A stretch of DNA of 64,000 nucleotides, taken from Pampus argenteus. Its lineage: Eukaryota > Chordata > Actinopteri > Scombriformes > Stromateidae. Shown one piece after another: positions 43,843 through 57,036 of this stretch. The notes below the pieces were generated by a model. That model worked only from the letters and a program-made list of their open reading frames with translations, was not told the origin of the DNA and searched no databases. The position numbers and the translations under genes were made by a program. The stretch covers positions 1,194,501 to 1,258,500 of the forward strand of contig CM072881.1 of NCBI GenBank assembly GCA_036937835.1, given 5' to 3'. Numbering within the stretch: position 1 is the stretch's first letter; each line of letters begins with the position of its first letter.

Positions 43843-46219
43843 TGTCTGACTCACAGACATGCACAGTCAATCACCAGAGTGTGGTGGTTGACTGGTCTTC
43901 TTCAGGTCTGGTCAGGCGTATGCCACTGCTGAATAATTCAAAAGGAGTGGTGAGTCTCATTGGTAGATTCATAATTAATGTTGGACAACATACCAGTCAA
44001 TGCACTGCAGTGTGTGTGTGTGTGTGTGTGTGTGGTTTTTGCTCGGTGTGCTGCCTTGTGAGCAAATGAATGTGTATTTTGTATTAAAAGTTATCCTAAT
44101 AATTACTTTTTGTTTTGTACTGTTTAGAACTGGGTCACTTGTTCTTCACAATCCAAGTATAACCACATAGAGCAAGATGTATTAACCAATGTCACTATAA
44201 TACACACTCCACTATTCTACCTGAAAACAAATGTTTAAATTAGATGTGTCCATTTTAACTGCAGAGCTCACGATGTACATTGCAGAAGTTGATATAAATT
44301 TTAAAAAGTTCATTTGTACTGTGGTATTGTAAGAGTGTGACAATTAACTCAGTTTGCTTTGTTGAATGACACTTAATACTATAGTCCCCATGAGCCTCAT
44401 CAGCTGTTGCCATGGAGAATTATAATCCTGCTACAAAATCAGTGTTGTGACATTGTGTCATCATTGCAATCAGGAACTACACACTTTGCTATAGCTGCTA
44501 CATTGATCTAAAAAGTGAATTGATTCAAATTGGTGAATTTCTTCAACAGGATCTGTAAAGCTCATTATGCACAACAGCAGAATTTTCAGCTCACTAGACT
44601 GGATGTTTATTACTTAAAAGCTTTCTGTTACTTCTTTTTTTTAATATATTTGTCTGATAAGATTATTTATTTATTTTGCCCAACAAATTGCATATGATCT
44701 TCTTTTGTACCCTAGAGCTCCTTTGTTGTCCAGAAACTATTCAAGACACACCATCGAGTTACACTGGGTGACATGTTTCTTTGTTACCATTAATGCTTAG
44801 TTGTGTCTATAGGTTTTGATGCACTGAGGTTTTTCACTAGTGTTTGTACTGATGATTCAACCACATCTATCTAATATTTTCCAGCAACCCAAATAATAAA
44901 TGACCAGTACATTGCCTCTTGAAAACATAATTTTGTAGCTAGTGTGTGTGTGTCCTAATCCCAGGTTAGCGGAGCGTGTGCGTGTGTGTGTGGGGGGGGA
45001 TGTTGCTTTAAGTTAAACAAGCTTTGAAGGTGACCTTTAACAGGTTCAAAGGATGAACAGAGACAAAAAGAGGACGAGGCATGAGACAGAATTTCACCAA
45101 GGAATGAGCATTTCCCATTACTGCCAGCGATGTGATGTGATGTGATAGAATGGCACACATTCTCTTAATGATACACAGCAGCTACAAATCTTATTGTCTT
45201 ATAAAAAAAGGTTTAAATAAGTCCAATACTGATCCCTCCTGATCCCAGTCAGGCTCATTTTCAGGTGCAGTGTCACTGCAGTATAGATGAACATAAGTCC
45301 AACTGAGTCACATTCCTAGAAAATCTAAATTATTCAGTTTCATTGCATTATAATTTATATATATATGTATTGGGATATAATGTTTCTGTAGTTTTAATAG
45401 CCAGTATAAATAAAAATGGAGACAGAGGGCATCCTTTGTGCTTGCTGTATTAGGAAAGTTGGTAACCGCGCACTTTCGGTCACAACATGAGGAGCTGTGT
45501 GTAGATGGTTGGCAGCCTGTATTAACACCATATGTTGTTATGTTATATACTACTATTATATTATTAATATATTTATGTATGTGTATATATGTGATTATAT
45601 CAAATGAATTGCAGGGCAAAGCATACTTACACATATTTATTTAATATTTTGCACTCCGATATGATGTTGCAAGCGTGATTCCAGCCATGTGTTCTTTGTG
45701 CTTTAGTAGTCCTTGCTGCAACTAGTGTTACTTGGACTGCTCCCAGAAGTGATTTTTCTAAATTCTAAAATAAAATGGTGTGCCAAATCATTAATCAAGT
45801 GTAAAATCTAAATATTTGGTTTTAAACAAAACTGTGTCCCAGCAAGTTATATTGCTGTACACACTGAATTTATCATCCACTGTCTGCTGGCCTCATATCA
45901 CCCTTGTTTGTATTTATTTGCATTTGTTGTACTCACAACTCCTGTCCTGAAAGATCACAAAGATCACATCTCTTTTCTTTCCCATATTGATTCTGAATAT
46001 CTGTTGTGTTTTGCTGCTTTATGTGCATTCATGTAATGCTTTTGTACACATGGAATGAATTAACCTCACAGGTCACCTGTGGTAAACCTGCACGAGCTGT
46101 TAAAATGGTGACTTTGTTGCCAAAGCCTTGCACGCCTAACAGTTTTAAACTAATGATTCATGGCAATTTATATGTTTCCTTTTTGTTCATTTTGAAAAGA
46201 AACTGAATGTCAAAAGTGT

Positions 46220-46255
<36 letters not shown>

Positions 46256-46882
46256 TCTAGCTGTTTCGTGCTCAGGAGTTGAATGAGTCTGCTTTTCTTA
46301 CTGATCAAGCTGCCAAATGCACTTTTTTACAGTTACCTCCGCCTGACCCTCACTGCAGTGTGCACACTAGCAGAGTGGATCAGGTGTGTATGTGAGGGAA
46401 AGATCCAAGTAGTAGTGGAAAAGAGGGAGAGTGAGATGGCATGGAACCCTTCACTTCTCTGTAGCTCTCTCCTCGCTGCTTCTCACTGCAGTGCTCTTAT
46501 GTAATCTGATTGATCATAGCAGAATGTTCGAGTGCAAAGTGTTTGGAAGAAAGGAGAGGAGGAAAGGAATGGAGCTGAGAAGAAGTTGAGAGAGAAAATG
46601 AAATGGGATGAAAGTACAGGGCAGATGAGAAGAGGCTCTGTGACTGTGGAACCATGACATCCAGAATTGTGCAGTCACACTGTTTTTGTTCTCAGTGTAG
46701 TTACTAAATGAACCACTTACTAATCCATAAACAGAAACCACTATCTGTGTTTGTAGTGATTCTCCCATCCCTGTCCCTGTCTCTGGGGGAATTTTTGACC
46801 TGGGATTCTGGTCGGTTTTCTTCTTTGGTACTATTTGTTCAGGCAGGTCTAAACAAAATAACTGCACATAGACCCTTTAGAG
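43801..46882. other. ryr2 intron 1: (TA)n, (GT)n runs and unique sequence
   Basis: (AT)n at 43801-43840 and (GT)n at about 44010-44032, 44940-44992 and 46213-46253. No gene, RNA or recognisable transposon. Short open frames lack any domain. Confidence 0.45.
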
Positions 46883-47793
46883 CAGGGGTCTCAAACTCAA
46901 TTGACCTGGGGGCCGCTGGAGGCAGAGTCTGGGTAAGGCAGAGCCGCATCAGGATTTCCACAAGAAAAGCGCTGATAAAACATTCCAATGTTCTCAGATT
47001 ATTTAACCTTAAACTTTCTGAACATGAATATAACATTAAACCTGAACTGTTCTGAACAAGGCTTCTCCTGCCTACTTCTTGCTGCTAGAGACCTGCAGCG
47101 CTTCTTCTCACATAGGCGAGCCACATTTGGCTTGAGGGAAGAAGCAGTGGAGACCCTCAGTAGGGCTTGAAGGTGCTCAGCAGTAAGTCTGGACCTGTAC
47201 TTGGACTTATTGAAGTACACATAGTACACATGAAGCAGCGAGACGCTGTGGATCCGTGTCTGTAAATACGGTGTCAAAACGTCCACTTTTGCCCAGACAT
47301 GTCTTCTTTTAATGAAGTTTATATTCATTTAAAAGTCCGTTTTTCATCCTGCGCTTTGCACAGGATGTGTGTGTGGCCCCTGCGACTCGCACACACGCAG
47401 AGAGAGAGAGAGAGACGACACTCTTCTTCGTGTCCTCCGGGGCAGACTTGTAGCGAGGTGGAGCTTTACAGAGCTGGCGTAACTACTATGCTGCAATCCT
47501 CCGATGCGGAACGCGGCGTACTACGGCGATTGCACAGAAGCATACCGGGGCCTTGAGAGGGGCTTCACGGCTTCTCCTGCGCGCAGCTGAGCCACCGGAC
47601 AGCCTTGCCGATGTCCCGCCCACCAGAGCCGTATACCTAACCTTGATTGGTTCATTCAGCTCCGCACACAACAAGTGTCATTCATATCAATTTTGCGGGC
47701 CGCACTAACATTAATCTTTCATATTAAGACGGGCCGCAAATTATCGTCCCGGGGGCCGCAGTTGGCCCGGGGGCCGCGAGTTTGAGACCCCTG
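46883..47793. mobile_element. Non-autonomous hAT with perfect ends and 8-bp duplication
   Basis: Terminal repeats CAGGGGTCTCAAACTC and its exact inverse GAGTTTGAGACCCCTG. The flanks ctttagag at 46875-46882 and 47794-47801 form a perfect 8-bp duplication. 911 bp, with GGGCCGC-rich subterminal sequence near the right end. No transposase domain recognised. Confidence 0.93.
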
Positions 47794-47801
47794 CTTTAGA
47801 G

Positions 47802-48259
47802 GAAGTGATCTCGGTAGCACCAAAGACAAATTCTAAAGAGGTTAGTCATCGTGATTCGGACTACAAGCTGCAAGTTTGAGCTAAATGGTACCTGGCCCCA
47901 TTTGTGCATGGGTGGACAAAACATCAGGAACACTTTTCAATTTCTCCAGTACATGACCACCATCTACTGCCACCTTAATGCTTAATGCAACCTTAGTGCT
48001 TTGTGAGTGAATGTCATCACAACAGGCCTACTTTGGTTTTTAGTTGAATCAAGATACTGACCTCATCAAGATTAGCATCAATGATCAATCTAAGCCAGTG
48101 TAAACTGTAGTGCTGTAGTGGTTCTTGTTGTCCTGCTTCTTAAAACAGGGAAAGAGAAGTAGGATAAAGTTTTTCTCTTTTTTCTGTGCTGTGACCCTAA
48201 GCTGTTGTCGCAGCAACCTACATACTGTGAGTTGAGCAGGTGAGCATGTGATTGTGTGT

Positions 48260-48311
<52 letters not shown>

Positions 48312-49257
48312 TGCAAAGAGTTTGAATGATGAGCTGTGCAGCGTCTCATAGATCATAGCTGATGTGTGGTGTGGATGGATGGCTGGCTGCATGGGCAGTC
48401 TATTTCTAGCAGACCTACCTATGGCATTGAACCAACACACACTGCAGGTTGCTGCTGCACTGCTGTATTTTGCTCTGGTCCCTGAGGACAGCTGTGGCCT
48501 CTCAAAGACACCGGAAAACTCTGTAAAGTCTAACTTCATATGAGGTGTCCCATATATGATGGAACTCAGAAAAAAACAGCTGCAGCACTGCAGGGCCCAC
48601 TGCTGCTGCTGCTGGGGTCCTCCAGCAGATATATGATGTACTCTGATATACCGAGGGAAGAATGGTCAAGAACTCTTTATTGTTGTTTTTATAGGTAATA
48701 TCTTTTTAATCTCTATGCAATGATCACAATGTTGATGTTTGATGCATTTATACTTGTAAATAGGATATATTTATTACATTGAGTTAAATAGGCATAACAA
48801 AATGATAAATATGGATAAAGACATGTCTGTATATAGTGGCTGATGAAGAATAGACTGCTGGTAATGCAAACATATGTTCACTACAGTCATTAATGTTTTC
48901 TCTGCTGGTATGCACACATCCAGTGGATGGGGCATTAATAGAGGCCATCAAGGAACTTTAATGGTGTAATGAAGCTGATTGATTGAATCAAAAATGTGAG
49001 CACAGCTGGGATCAAGATCAAGTACAAATTATCCACAAACAGTCTGATCTGTAGCAGCTAATTAAGCTTTTTTTCAGTGTTTGAGGAGCTTGTGTCCTGC
49101 CTACTATAAGAAAATCTGATAATATCTTATCTTACACTGGATACAGTAAAAAAGCTAGAGTCATGTTAATGAGGTCATACATATCTAAACTGCACCAATG
49201 TATTTAGAGTCCTGTCCCTGATTTCATGATTAACTGATTCCTTAATAAAATAGATAA
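47802..49257. other. ryr2 intron 1 with (GT)n-G36 tract
   Basis: Contains the G36 run described separately and a short GCT-repeat near 48600. Otherwise nothing recognised. Confidence 0.45.
48254..48309 (+). repeat. (GT)n followed by G36
   Basis: GT dinucleotides from about 48254 run into 36 consecutive G at 48274-48309. This is strong potential for quadruplex formation, or a sequencing artefact. Confidence 0.9.
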
Positions 49258-49260
49258 TTA

Positions 49261-49302
<42 letters not shown>
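49258..49302 (+). repeat. (ATCT)n microsatellite at L2 3' end
   Basis: About 10 units of ATCT ending in a short TA run, directly before the inverted L2 tail at 49308. Confidence 0.9.
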
Positions 49303-49995
49303 ATATATATCAAATCAAATCAAATTTTATTTATATAGCCCAAAATCACAAAATACATTTGTCTCAGAGGGCTTTACAATCTGTACAGGGAGTGACACCC
49401 TCTGTCCTTAGACCCTCGATTCGAGTGAGGAAAAACTTGACCACCAAAAAACCTTTTAACAGGGAAAAAGGTGGAAGAAACCTCAGGAAGAGCCACAGAG
49501 GAGGGATCCCTCTCCCAGGACGGACAGACGTGCAATGATGTCACATGTACAGAACAAATCAACACACACATATTGTACACTCACGATGAATAATAGTGAT
49601 AAATAATGACAATGACAAAATGAGAATGTTTACAATGGATGATGAATTATTACAGTAACAGTGAAACTAGTGGTAAAGATACAGATGCACAGTAGCAAAT
49701 CATTAACTAACTATAAACTGTAATGGGGATATGGCAACAATGATGACAGCGACAACACATGCAGTAGACGCCACGCAGGACCACAGCAGCAGACACAGTC
49801 CACAAGAACCTGCTGGACGAGAGAGCACAGAAACTCCGGGGAAGAAGTTTAATTAGTAACATGATAGATAGATGGATTAGATAGATGGATAGATAAGGAG
49901 AGAGAGAGAATGAGAGAGAGAGAACGTGAGAGTATGTGAGTCCCCCAGCAGTCTAGTTCTATGGCAGCATAACTAAGGGATGACCTGAGCCAGCC

Positions 49996-50955
49996 CTAAT
50001 TATAAGCTTTATCAAAAAGGAAAGTCTTAAGTCTACTCTTTAAGGCGTTGATCGTGTCTGCCTCCCGAACACAGAGTGGTAGTTTATTCCACAGAAGAGG
50101 AGCTTGATAGCTGAAAGCTCTGGCTCCCAATCTACTTTTAGACACTATAGGAACCACAAGGAACCCAGCATCCTGGGAGCGCAGTGTTCTAGTGGGGTAG
50201 TAAGGTACTATGAGCTCTTTTAGATACGATGGTGCCTGACCATGAAGAGCTTTGTATGTTAGTAGAAGAATTTTAAATTCTATTCTAGATTTAACGGGTA
50301 GCCAGTGCAAGGAAGCCAAAATGGGAGAGATGTGATCTCTGATCTTGGTTCCTGTCAGAACACGTGCAGCAGCGTTCTGAATCAGCTGCAAACTCTTAAG
50401 AGACTTATTAGAGCAGCCTGATAGCAAAGAGTTACAATAGTCCAGCCTAGAAGTAACAAATGCATGGACTAGTTTTTCTGCATCCGCTTGAGAAATGATC
50501 CGTCTGATTTTGGCAATGTTACGTAAGTGGAAGAATGCAGTCCTCGAAAGTTGTTTTATATAGTCATTAAAGGACAAATCCTGATCAAAAACAACTCCAA
50601 GATTTTTTACGGTGGAGCTGGTGGCCAGGGTGATCCCGTCTAAGGCTAAATCTCTGGAATGATAGTTTCTAAGGTGTTTGGGTCCTATTAAGAGAACTTC
50701 AGTTTTATCTGAATTTAGCATCAGAAAATTGTGGGTCATCCAATGTTTTATGTCCTTAATGCATGCTTGAAGTTTAGTCAAGTGATTGGTTTCATCAGGC
50801 TTGATCGATAAATATAATTGGGTGTCGTCGGCATAACAGTGAAAGTTAATTGAATGATTCCTAATAATGTTCCCTAGAGGAAGCATATATAAACTGAAAA
50901 GAAGTGGCCCTAATACAGAACCTTGTGGGACTCCATGAGAAACTTTGGTTTGCAT
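49996..50955 (-). pseudogene. L2 reverse transcriptase, palm to C terminus
   Basis: 319 open codons. VSHGVPQGSVLGPLLFSLYM and NFHCYADDTQLYLSIKPDE show the RT fingers/palm with an intact YADD box. Next come NSDKTEVLLIGPKHL and VKNLGVVFDQDLSF, and the C-terminal domain through NKLPLCVREADTINALKSR to FDKAYN. The part upstream (51294-50956) continues in the same frame (for example SKVPEKAVANQQ and LDLSAAFDTIDH) except for one stop at 51001-51003. The RT copies LINE RNA at the target; this copy cannot make a whole enzyme. Confidence 0.88.
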
Positions 50956-51294
50956 GGAGGATTCATCATTAACATGAGCAAACTGAGAACGGTCTAGGGA
51001 TTATGATTTAAACCAGCCTAGGGCGGTTCCTTTAATGCCAATTTGATATTCCAGTCTCTGTAAGAGAATCTGATGGTCTATGGTGTCAAATGCGGCACTA
51101 AGATCTAATAGGACAAGTACAGACATGAGTCCTTTGTCTGATGCCATTAGGAGGTCATTTGTAACCTTAACTAGTGCGGTCTCTGTGCTATGATTTACTC
51201 TAAATCCTGACTGAAACTCCTCGAATAAGCTGTTTGTGTGGAGAAAATCACATTGCTGATTGGCTACGGCTTTCTCAGGTACCTTAGAGATGAA

Positions 51295-52785
51295 TTAAAG
51301 GTTTGATATTGGCCTGTAGTTGGCTAAAACCTCTTGATCTAGAGTTGGTTTTTTAAGAAGAGGCTTAATCACAGCTATTTTAAAGGACTGTGGTACATAT
51401 CCTAATAATAAAGACAGATTAATCATATTCAATAAGGACGGGCTAACTAAAGGTAATACATCTTTAAGCAGCCTGGTTGGGATGGGGTCTAAGAGACAGG
51501 TTGACGACTTAGATGAAGAAATTATTGTAGTTATTTGTTGAATGTCGACGGGAGAAAAGCAGTCTAAATATATATCAGGTTTTATAGCTATTTCCAAAAT
51601 TGCTGTATCTGAAATCAGATGAGTGCCTGTTGAGGGCAAAAGGTGATGAATTTTGTCTCTGATATTTATAATTTTATCATTAAAGAAGCTCATGAAGTCA
51701 TTACTAGTTAGGCTTAAAGAAATAGATGACTCAATAGAGCTGTGGTTCTCTGTTAGCCTGGCTACAGTGCTGAAGAGAAACCTGGGGTTGTTCTTATTTT
51801 CCTCAATTAATGAGGAATAATAGGCTGTTCTGGCATTTCGCAGAGCCTTCCTATAAATTGCAAGATTATCTTGCCAGGCTAGGCGAGATTCTTCCAGGTT
51901 AGAGGCACGCCATTTACGTTCAGATTTACGTGCCTCTTGCTTTAGTTTGTGAGTGTGCTGGCTATACCATGGTGCTAACCTCCTCTGTTTCATTGTCTTC
52001 TTTTTCAGAGGTGCAATAGAGTCAAGAGTTGTCTGTAATGAGTCTGTAGTATTATTAACGAGCTGATCTATGTGTGAGGGGCTACAGGAAGCTGCTAAGT
52101 TCTCTGTAACATTAAGACATGGCATTGAATTTAATACTATAGTAATCGTTTCCTTAAATTTGGCTACAGCACTGTCAGATAAACATCTGCTGTAGGAGTT
52201 TCTGAAAAAAGCAGTACTAAGACTATCACTATGGTTGTCGACATGAATATTAAAATCACCTACAATAATTACTTTATCTGTTTTAACGACCAAGCCTGAT
52301 GCAAATTCTGCAAATTCAGATAGAAATTCAGAATAAGGACCTGGAGCTCGATATAATATAACAAATAATATTGGCTGTAATGTTTTCCAGGTTGGGTGAG
52401 TCAGGCTAAGAACGAGACTTTCAAATGAATTATAATTAAGTTTAGGTTTAGGATTAATGAGTAAACTAGAGTCAAATATGGCTCCAACTCCACCACCTCG
52501 ACCAGTACTTCGAGGAATATGAGTATTACAATGACTGGGGGGAGTGGATTCATTTAAACTAACATATTCATCCTCCTGCAACCAGGTTTCAGTGAGACAG
52601 AATAAATCAATATCATAATCAGATATTAATTCATTTACTAAAACAGCTTTAGAGGACAAGGACCTAATATTCAGGAGTCCACATTTAATTATCTTGTTTT
52701 GGACTCTTGGAGATGTTGATTTAATTTTTATCAGGTGGTGTACCGTAGGCTTCTGTTTGGGGCTATGCCTCCTTCGAACAGTCAC
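51295..52785 (-). pseudogene. L2 ORF2 N-terminal part: APE-type endonuclease (deleted) and linker
   Basis: 496 codons. LLNIRSLSSKAVLVNELIS (37-56), LTETWLQ, RGGGVGAIFDSS and VIIVGDFNIHVDNHSDSL are the first catalytic blocks of an APE-like endonuclease. After SLSTAFF the frame jumps to RNSYSRCLSDSAV, so the C-terminal part with the expected SDH active-site motif is missing. The linker and start of RT follow (KPLLKKPTLDQEVLANYRPI) up to the stop at 51295. The missing block is inferred from the family layout. Confidence 0.85.
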
Positions 52786-53285
52786 CCAGCCTCCCGGCTG
52801 CTCAGGAACTACCGGGGGACGGCTAGCTACAGCTGCCTTCGGTGGTACCGCACCGGCTACAGGGGACTTGCTAACTATAACTGATTTTTCGGTGGTGCAG
52901 TACCGTGCCTCTAAGTCGCTAACCCTCGCCTCCAGAGCTACAAATAAATTACATTTAATGCATTTTCGCTAAAGGAGGACGAGGAGTAACTAAACATCTG
53001 ACACACAGAGCAGGAGAGAGGAGAAGAGAGAGTGGGAGAGGAGAGAGAAGCCATTTTCTGGCTAGGCTAGCTAGTAAGTCAGATAGCGAACTGATAAAAA
53101 CTATCGAACTGTGGTTGCTAAAGTTAAGAGACCTGTCCGTGTACAAACAGAACAAGTCTATGTGGTGGTGCAAAGTTGTAGAGACACTCGCCACTGTGAG
53201 GAATATATGACAATCTAACTAGGTGAGCAGAACAGAGAGCACCGTGTCAGTAACACCAGTAACCGGAAGTGACAGAATACGCTTA

Positions 53286-54934
53286 CCGTATATATATACC
53301 CTGTATGTATATAGTACCCTGTCTATATACATACAACTATGGCATGACTAATTTCTCACCACACACACACACACACACATACACACACACACACACACAC
53401 AACCTTTGCTGATGTCAGCTTATTTACGGGTCTACCCAGTTGGCCATGAAACTGTGATGGTAATTGTGGCAAGCTGTTGATACACAGAGAGTGACACACA
53501 CACACGCACACACATACATTTCTTGGGTTCAAATTGTTGGCCATGCTAATAGCTGTGGCTGCCAGAAGTTATGGATAGAGTACACACATCTATGTGCATG
53601 TGTTTATATGTGCTATAGACTACTATATGAGAAGGAAGTGTGAAAATCTGTCCAAGGTTTGGCTGAGAGAAATTTTATACAAAGTACCTTTTAAATTAGT
53701 GAACAGAGAAAAAAAAACATTGAATTGAATTAAATTGGCTTCTGATCTTTACACAAATTATCGTTGTCATTGCTATAAATATTATTTAGTATTGTATAAT
53801 GCAATGTATTATTATCATAGTAGCAGCAGCACTATGGTGCAGTGAGACAGTATTAGCACTGTTGATTTTATTGTTTTATTGGTGTTGGCTTTGTACTCCA
53901 GCACGTTGGAGTATTACCACTATGAGGTTAACATGCTGACTTTTACTTTAAGGAAAGTGAAATTTACTGTCGACCTTAATTAAATTAAATTAAAGCCAAG
54001 CACTTTAGCCTCATAGTCACTGTTTCATTTCTAATCCAGTGTGCAGAAATACAGAACCCTTCTGAATGCTGTAGTAATAAGTATTACCAGACTAATGAAT
54101 CAAACAGATGAAACACAAAGCAGACATTAAATATGGAAGCAATTTCTTCTATGTTTATCTGGGTATATACTGTATATTGATCTCCAGTATTCAGACAGAA
54201 AATGTGCCCATATAAAAACAGGACTACAGAAGCCCATTTAACTGGTGATGGACAATGAAGCGTGATGGTAAGTCAGTCTCCATCAGTGACCGAGTGACCA
54301 GAAGCAGAACACCATGACATTTTCACATATGCTGTGAATGTTGCACAGTCAGAATGTTTCAGTCAGGCTGCTCTGTGGTTGGCTGCTCTCTCCCACTCAC
54401 TGAACACAGTGGAGCCACAGACAGCAGGAGGACTGCAGATATATGGAGCAGGATTTTAGACTGTCTTTCAGAAAAGTAGATAATGTCTGCCCAAGATGTG
54501 AATTTTTGTTACCTGTCACTTAAAATGAATTTTGAATGAATGCATAAATTAAGTGGATGCATGCTTGAGTTTTGATGCATCCCAGAATACCTGGAATTAT
54601 GTAACTATTCTCTGACCCTACCAAGTGTACAGTTGCATAATATTTAAGCCAGTGAAAAATACACTCATTTACTCAAGTGAGGGACTTGGAATTATTGAAA
54701 TTATAGCATTAATTATATATAATATAATTTATATATAATTATATATGATTAACTAACATTCTTCATTGTCTACAAAGACAATGAGAAAAGAAACATTTTG
54801 CGGGTGTTTTGTCAGTTCTTGGTGCGTAGTAACCAGGGAGTAAGAATAGTAGTTTTGTATGTTCCTTACCTAAAGGTAAAATGCACCCCTGAACATGATG
54901 ACAGAAGCCTTTCAATGTTCTTCATTTTAAATTG
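53286..54934. other. ryr2 intron 1 with (CA)n clusters
   Basis: (AC)n at about 53360-53402 and a shorter run at 53494-53517. From 53520 onward AT-rich sequence without recognised genes. A TATA/TAAT-rich stretch at 54700-54745. Confidence 0.45.
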
Positions 54935-55297
54935 CAACTTAATGTATCTGGCAACTGCTGGCCACTCCCACCTCATCCGCCAACTCTGCTCACCTGCTCA
55001 CTGTGAACTCTTCAGTTTCAGCCTGTATTTTAGCCTCACTGGTTCAGACTCATTGCCAGATTGTTCTCAGCCTTCATGCTAGACCTTCAAGCGTTTTCAC
55101 TTGGAATGAGCTCCTGTTATCGACCCTTCCTGCCTTGTCGAACCTGCCCATCGTTTGTCTGCTGGTGTGGCGTTCTGCTGCTACTCTCCTGGTTTACACC
55201 TGAAGTAAGAATAAAGACTCTTTATTAAACAATCCTGATGTTTTGGCTTACTGCAATTGGGTCCTCATACACCCGTTATAGTACAGTCTGGCCAGTC

Positions 55298-56395
55298 ATG
55301 GACCCAGCAGACCCCAGCTCACCACAGACGGCTTCGAGAGGATTGAGGCCACCCTCCAGCGGCATGAGGCTCCAGTGACTTTTGCTGCCACTGAAGCCAG
55401 ACAATCAGCAGCAAACCACGAGCAGGTGTTTGCTGCGTTAGCTGCACAAGTTTAACAGCTAGCAGCTGCGTTAACTCAGGCAACTACTCCAGAACCTCCT
55501 CCAGTTCAGCCAACTCAGACCGCAGCCATCTCTGTTCCAGATCCTGTCTGCGAGGTCCAGATAGGAACCCCAGAACGCTACGCTGGGAACCCAGAGAGCT
55601 GTAATCCATTCTTGACAAACTGTTCGATTTTGTTTGCCCTGCAACCTCACACTTTTTCCTCAGAAGAAGTCAAGGTGGCCTTCGCCATTAACCATCTGAC
55701 AGGGAGTGCTCACCTTTGGGGAACTGCTGAGTGGGACAGACACACTCTTTCCAGTCATTTGACTGACACCGCCCAACCACTCATGAACATGAACCAGGGC
55801 AACCAGACAATTGCGGACTATTACTATATTGATTTGGGTCGTTGGGGTGACTGGAACGCTGCATCCCTCTGAGACGCTTTCCTGCACGGGCTTGCTGATT
55901 ATATTAAAGATGATTTAGTTTCACACAAAATTCCTTCCTCACTGGATGGAATAATAGCGCTGGCCACTAGGATAGACCTACACATCCAGGCTCGGAGACG
56001 GTAGAGACGACAAAGAACACAAGACCTCAGCAACCAGTCCGACTGCAGGGGGCTTCCACAACCACCAGTTTCACGGCTGCTACTGGTCAACATCAGGGAG
56101 AGCCGGAACCGATGCAACATGGGCGCACCAGACTCTTCCCAGAGGAACGTGAGAGGCGTCGCCAAACCAACCTTTGTCTCTACTGTGGCCAGGCCGGTTA
56201 TTTTGTTATCCGGTGTCCATTAAGAGACATGGCTCACCTGTAACTCCCATTCTACTGGTGAGCACTGTCTTTTCTTTTCTCTTCTACTCCAACGGCCCCT
56301 GGTACAAGCCAAGCTCCTCCTCCTCCCTGGAGCATCTCACACTCTTGCAATGTGCATTGACTCTGGGGCAGATGCCAATATAGTGGGTGGTGTGA
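55298..56395 (+). pseudogene. gypsy gag-protease remnant
   Basis: ATG at 55298 begins MDPADPSSPQ, then shifts frame. Around 55570-55850 it reads PERYAGNPESCNPFLTNCSI and VAFAINHLTGSAHLWGTAEW, the sushi-type Gag capsid. A stop interrupts at 55870. A CCHC knuckle follows at about 56170-56215 (CLYCGQAGYFVIRCP; the expected His is Phe-Val). A retroviral-type protease motif IDSGADANIV lies at about 56350-56382. Several frames and stops; not functional. Confidence 0.7.
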
Positions 56396-57035
56396 GTCGA
56401 AAAGGAGATATTGGTCTCCTTGGTTTCCTGTATATCCCAATGTGGAGGCTCCTGCCTTTTTTTTCCAATATGGACGTCACAGTCTAAGAAGGGCAAACTG
56501 TTGTCCTTAACATCTCTGGTGAACTTGATGTTTCTGTCCACTTAGTTGATGTGTTCAGTAAAGGCTTGCACTTCTTGGGTTTTGATCTTGACCCATGTAT
56601 CATTCACATATCTGAACCAGTGGCTCGGTGTTACTCCTTTAAAGGAGCTCAGGGCCCTGCGTTCCATCTCCTCCATGTACACATTGGCCACAATGGGGGA
56701 TACTAGTTTCTGTCTGTAAAATTTGCCATTAAACTGGAAATATGTGGTGTTGAGGCATAAATCCATAAGTAGGCATATCTGTTCTGGTCTGAGTTTTGTT
56801 CTGTCCTGGAGAGAGTTGTCATGTGTAAGTCGCTTTCTCACTGTTTCCAAAGCCTCTGTGGTTGGTATGCAAGTGAACAGAGAAGTCACATCATAGGAAA
56901 CCATGGTTTCATCTGACTCTATTCTTAGGTTCCGGACTTTGTTCACAAAATCAATAGAGTTTTGGATATGGTGAGGGGTGTTGCCTACCAAGGGTGCCAA
57001 GATGCTAGCCACATGTTTGGCAATGTTGTAGGAGT
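56396..57035 (-). pseudogene. Penelope-like reverse transcriptase fragment
   Basis: The minus strand reads SYNIAKHVASILAPLVGNTP, ETMVSYDVTSLFTCIPTTEA, YRQKLVSPIVANVYMEEMER and HWFRYVNDTWVKIKTQEVQA. After a stop it continues RNIKFTRDVKDNSLPFLDCD. Order and motifs are those of Penelope-like RTs. The catalytic YVDD box reads YVND, and the GIY-YIG domain expected downstream is missing. It lies inside a gypsy relic in the opposite orientation. Confidence 0.75.
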
Positions 57036-57036
57036 C

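Larger units (their letters stand above)
49308..53285 (-). mobile_element. Nearly full-length L2-type LINE, minus strand, broken
   Basis: The longest copy of the L2 family present six times here. The 3' end is the ATCAAATCAAATC-type repeat at 49308, followed by a ~650-bp 3' UTR, RT (49996-51294), endonuclease (51295-52785) and a 5' part near 52790-53285. Two nonsense codons interrupt the RT frame (51295-51297 and 51001-51003). The endonuclease lacks its second half. The left flank is (ATCT)n; no target duplication was found. Confidence 0.9.

Noticed and set aside
56284..56541. Host gene overlapping the gypsy relic on the minus strand
   Set aside because: The residues continue the Penelope-like RT (RNIKFTRDVKDNSLPFLDCD); the rest is antisense of gypsy protease.
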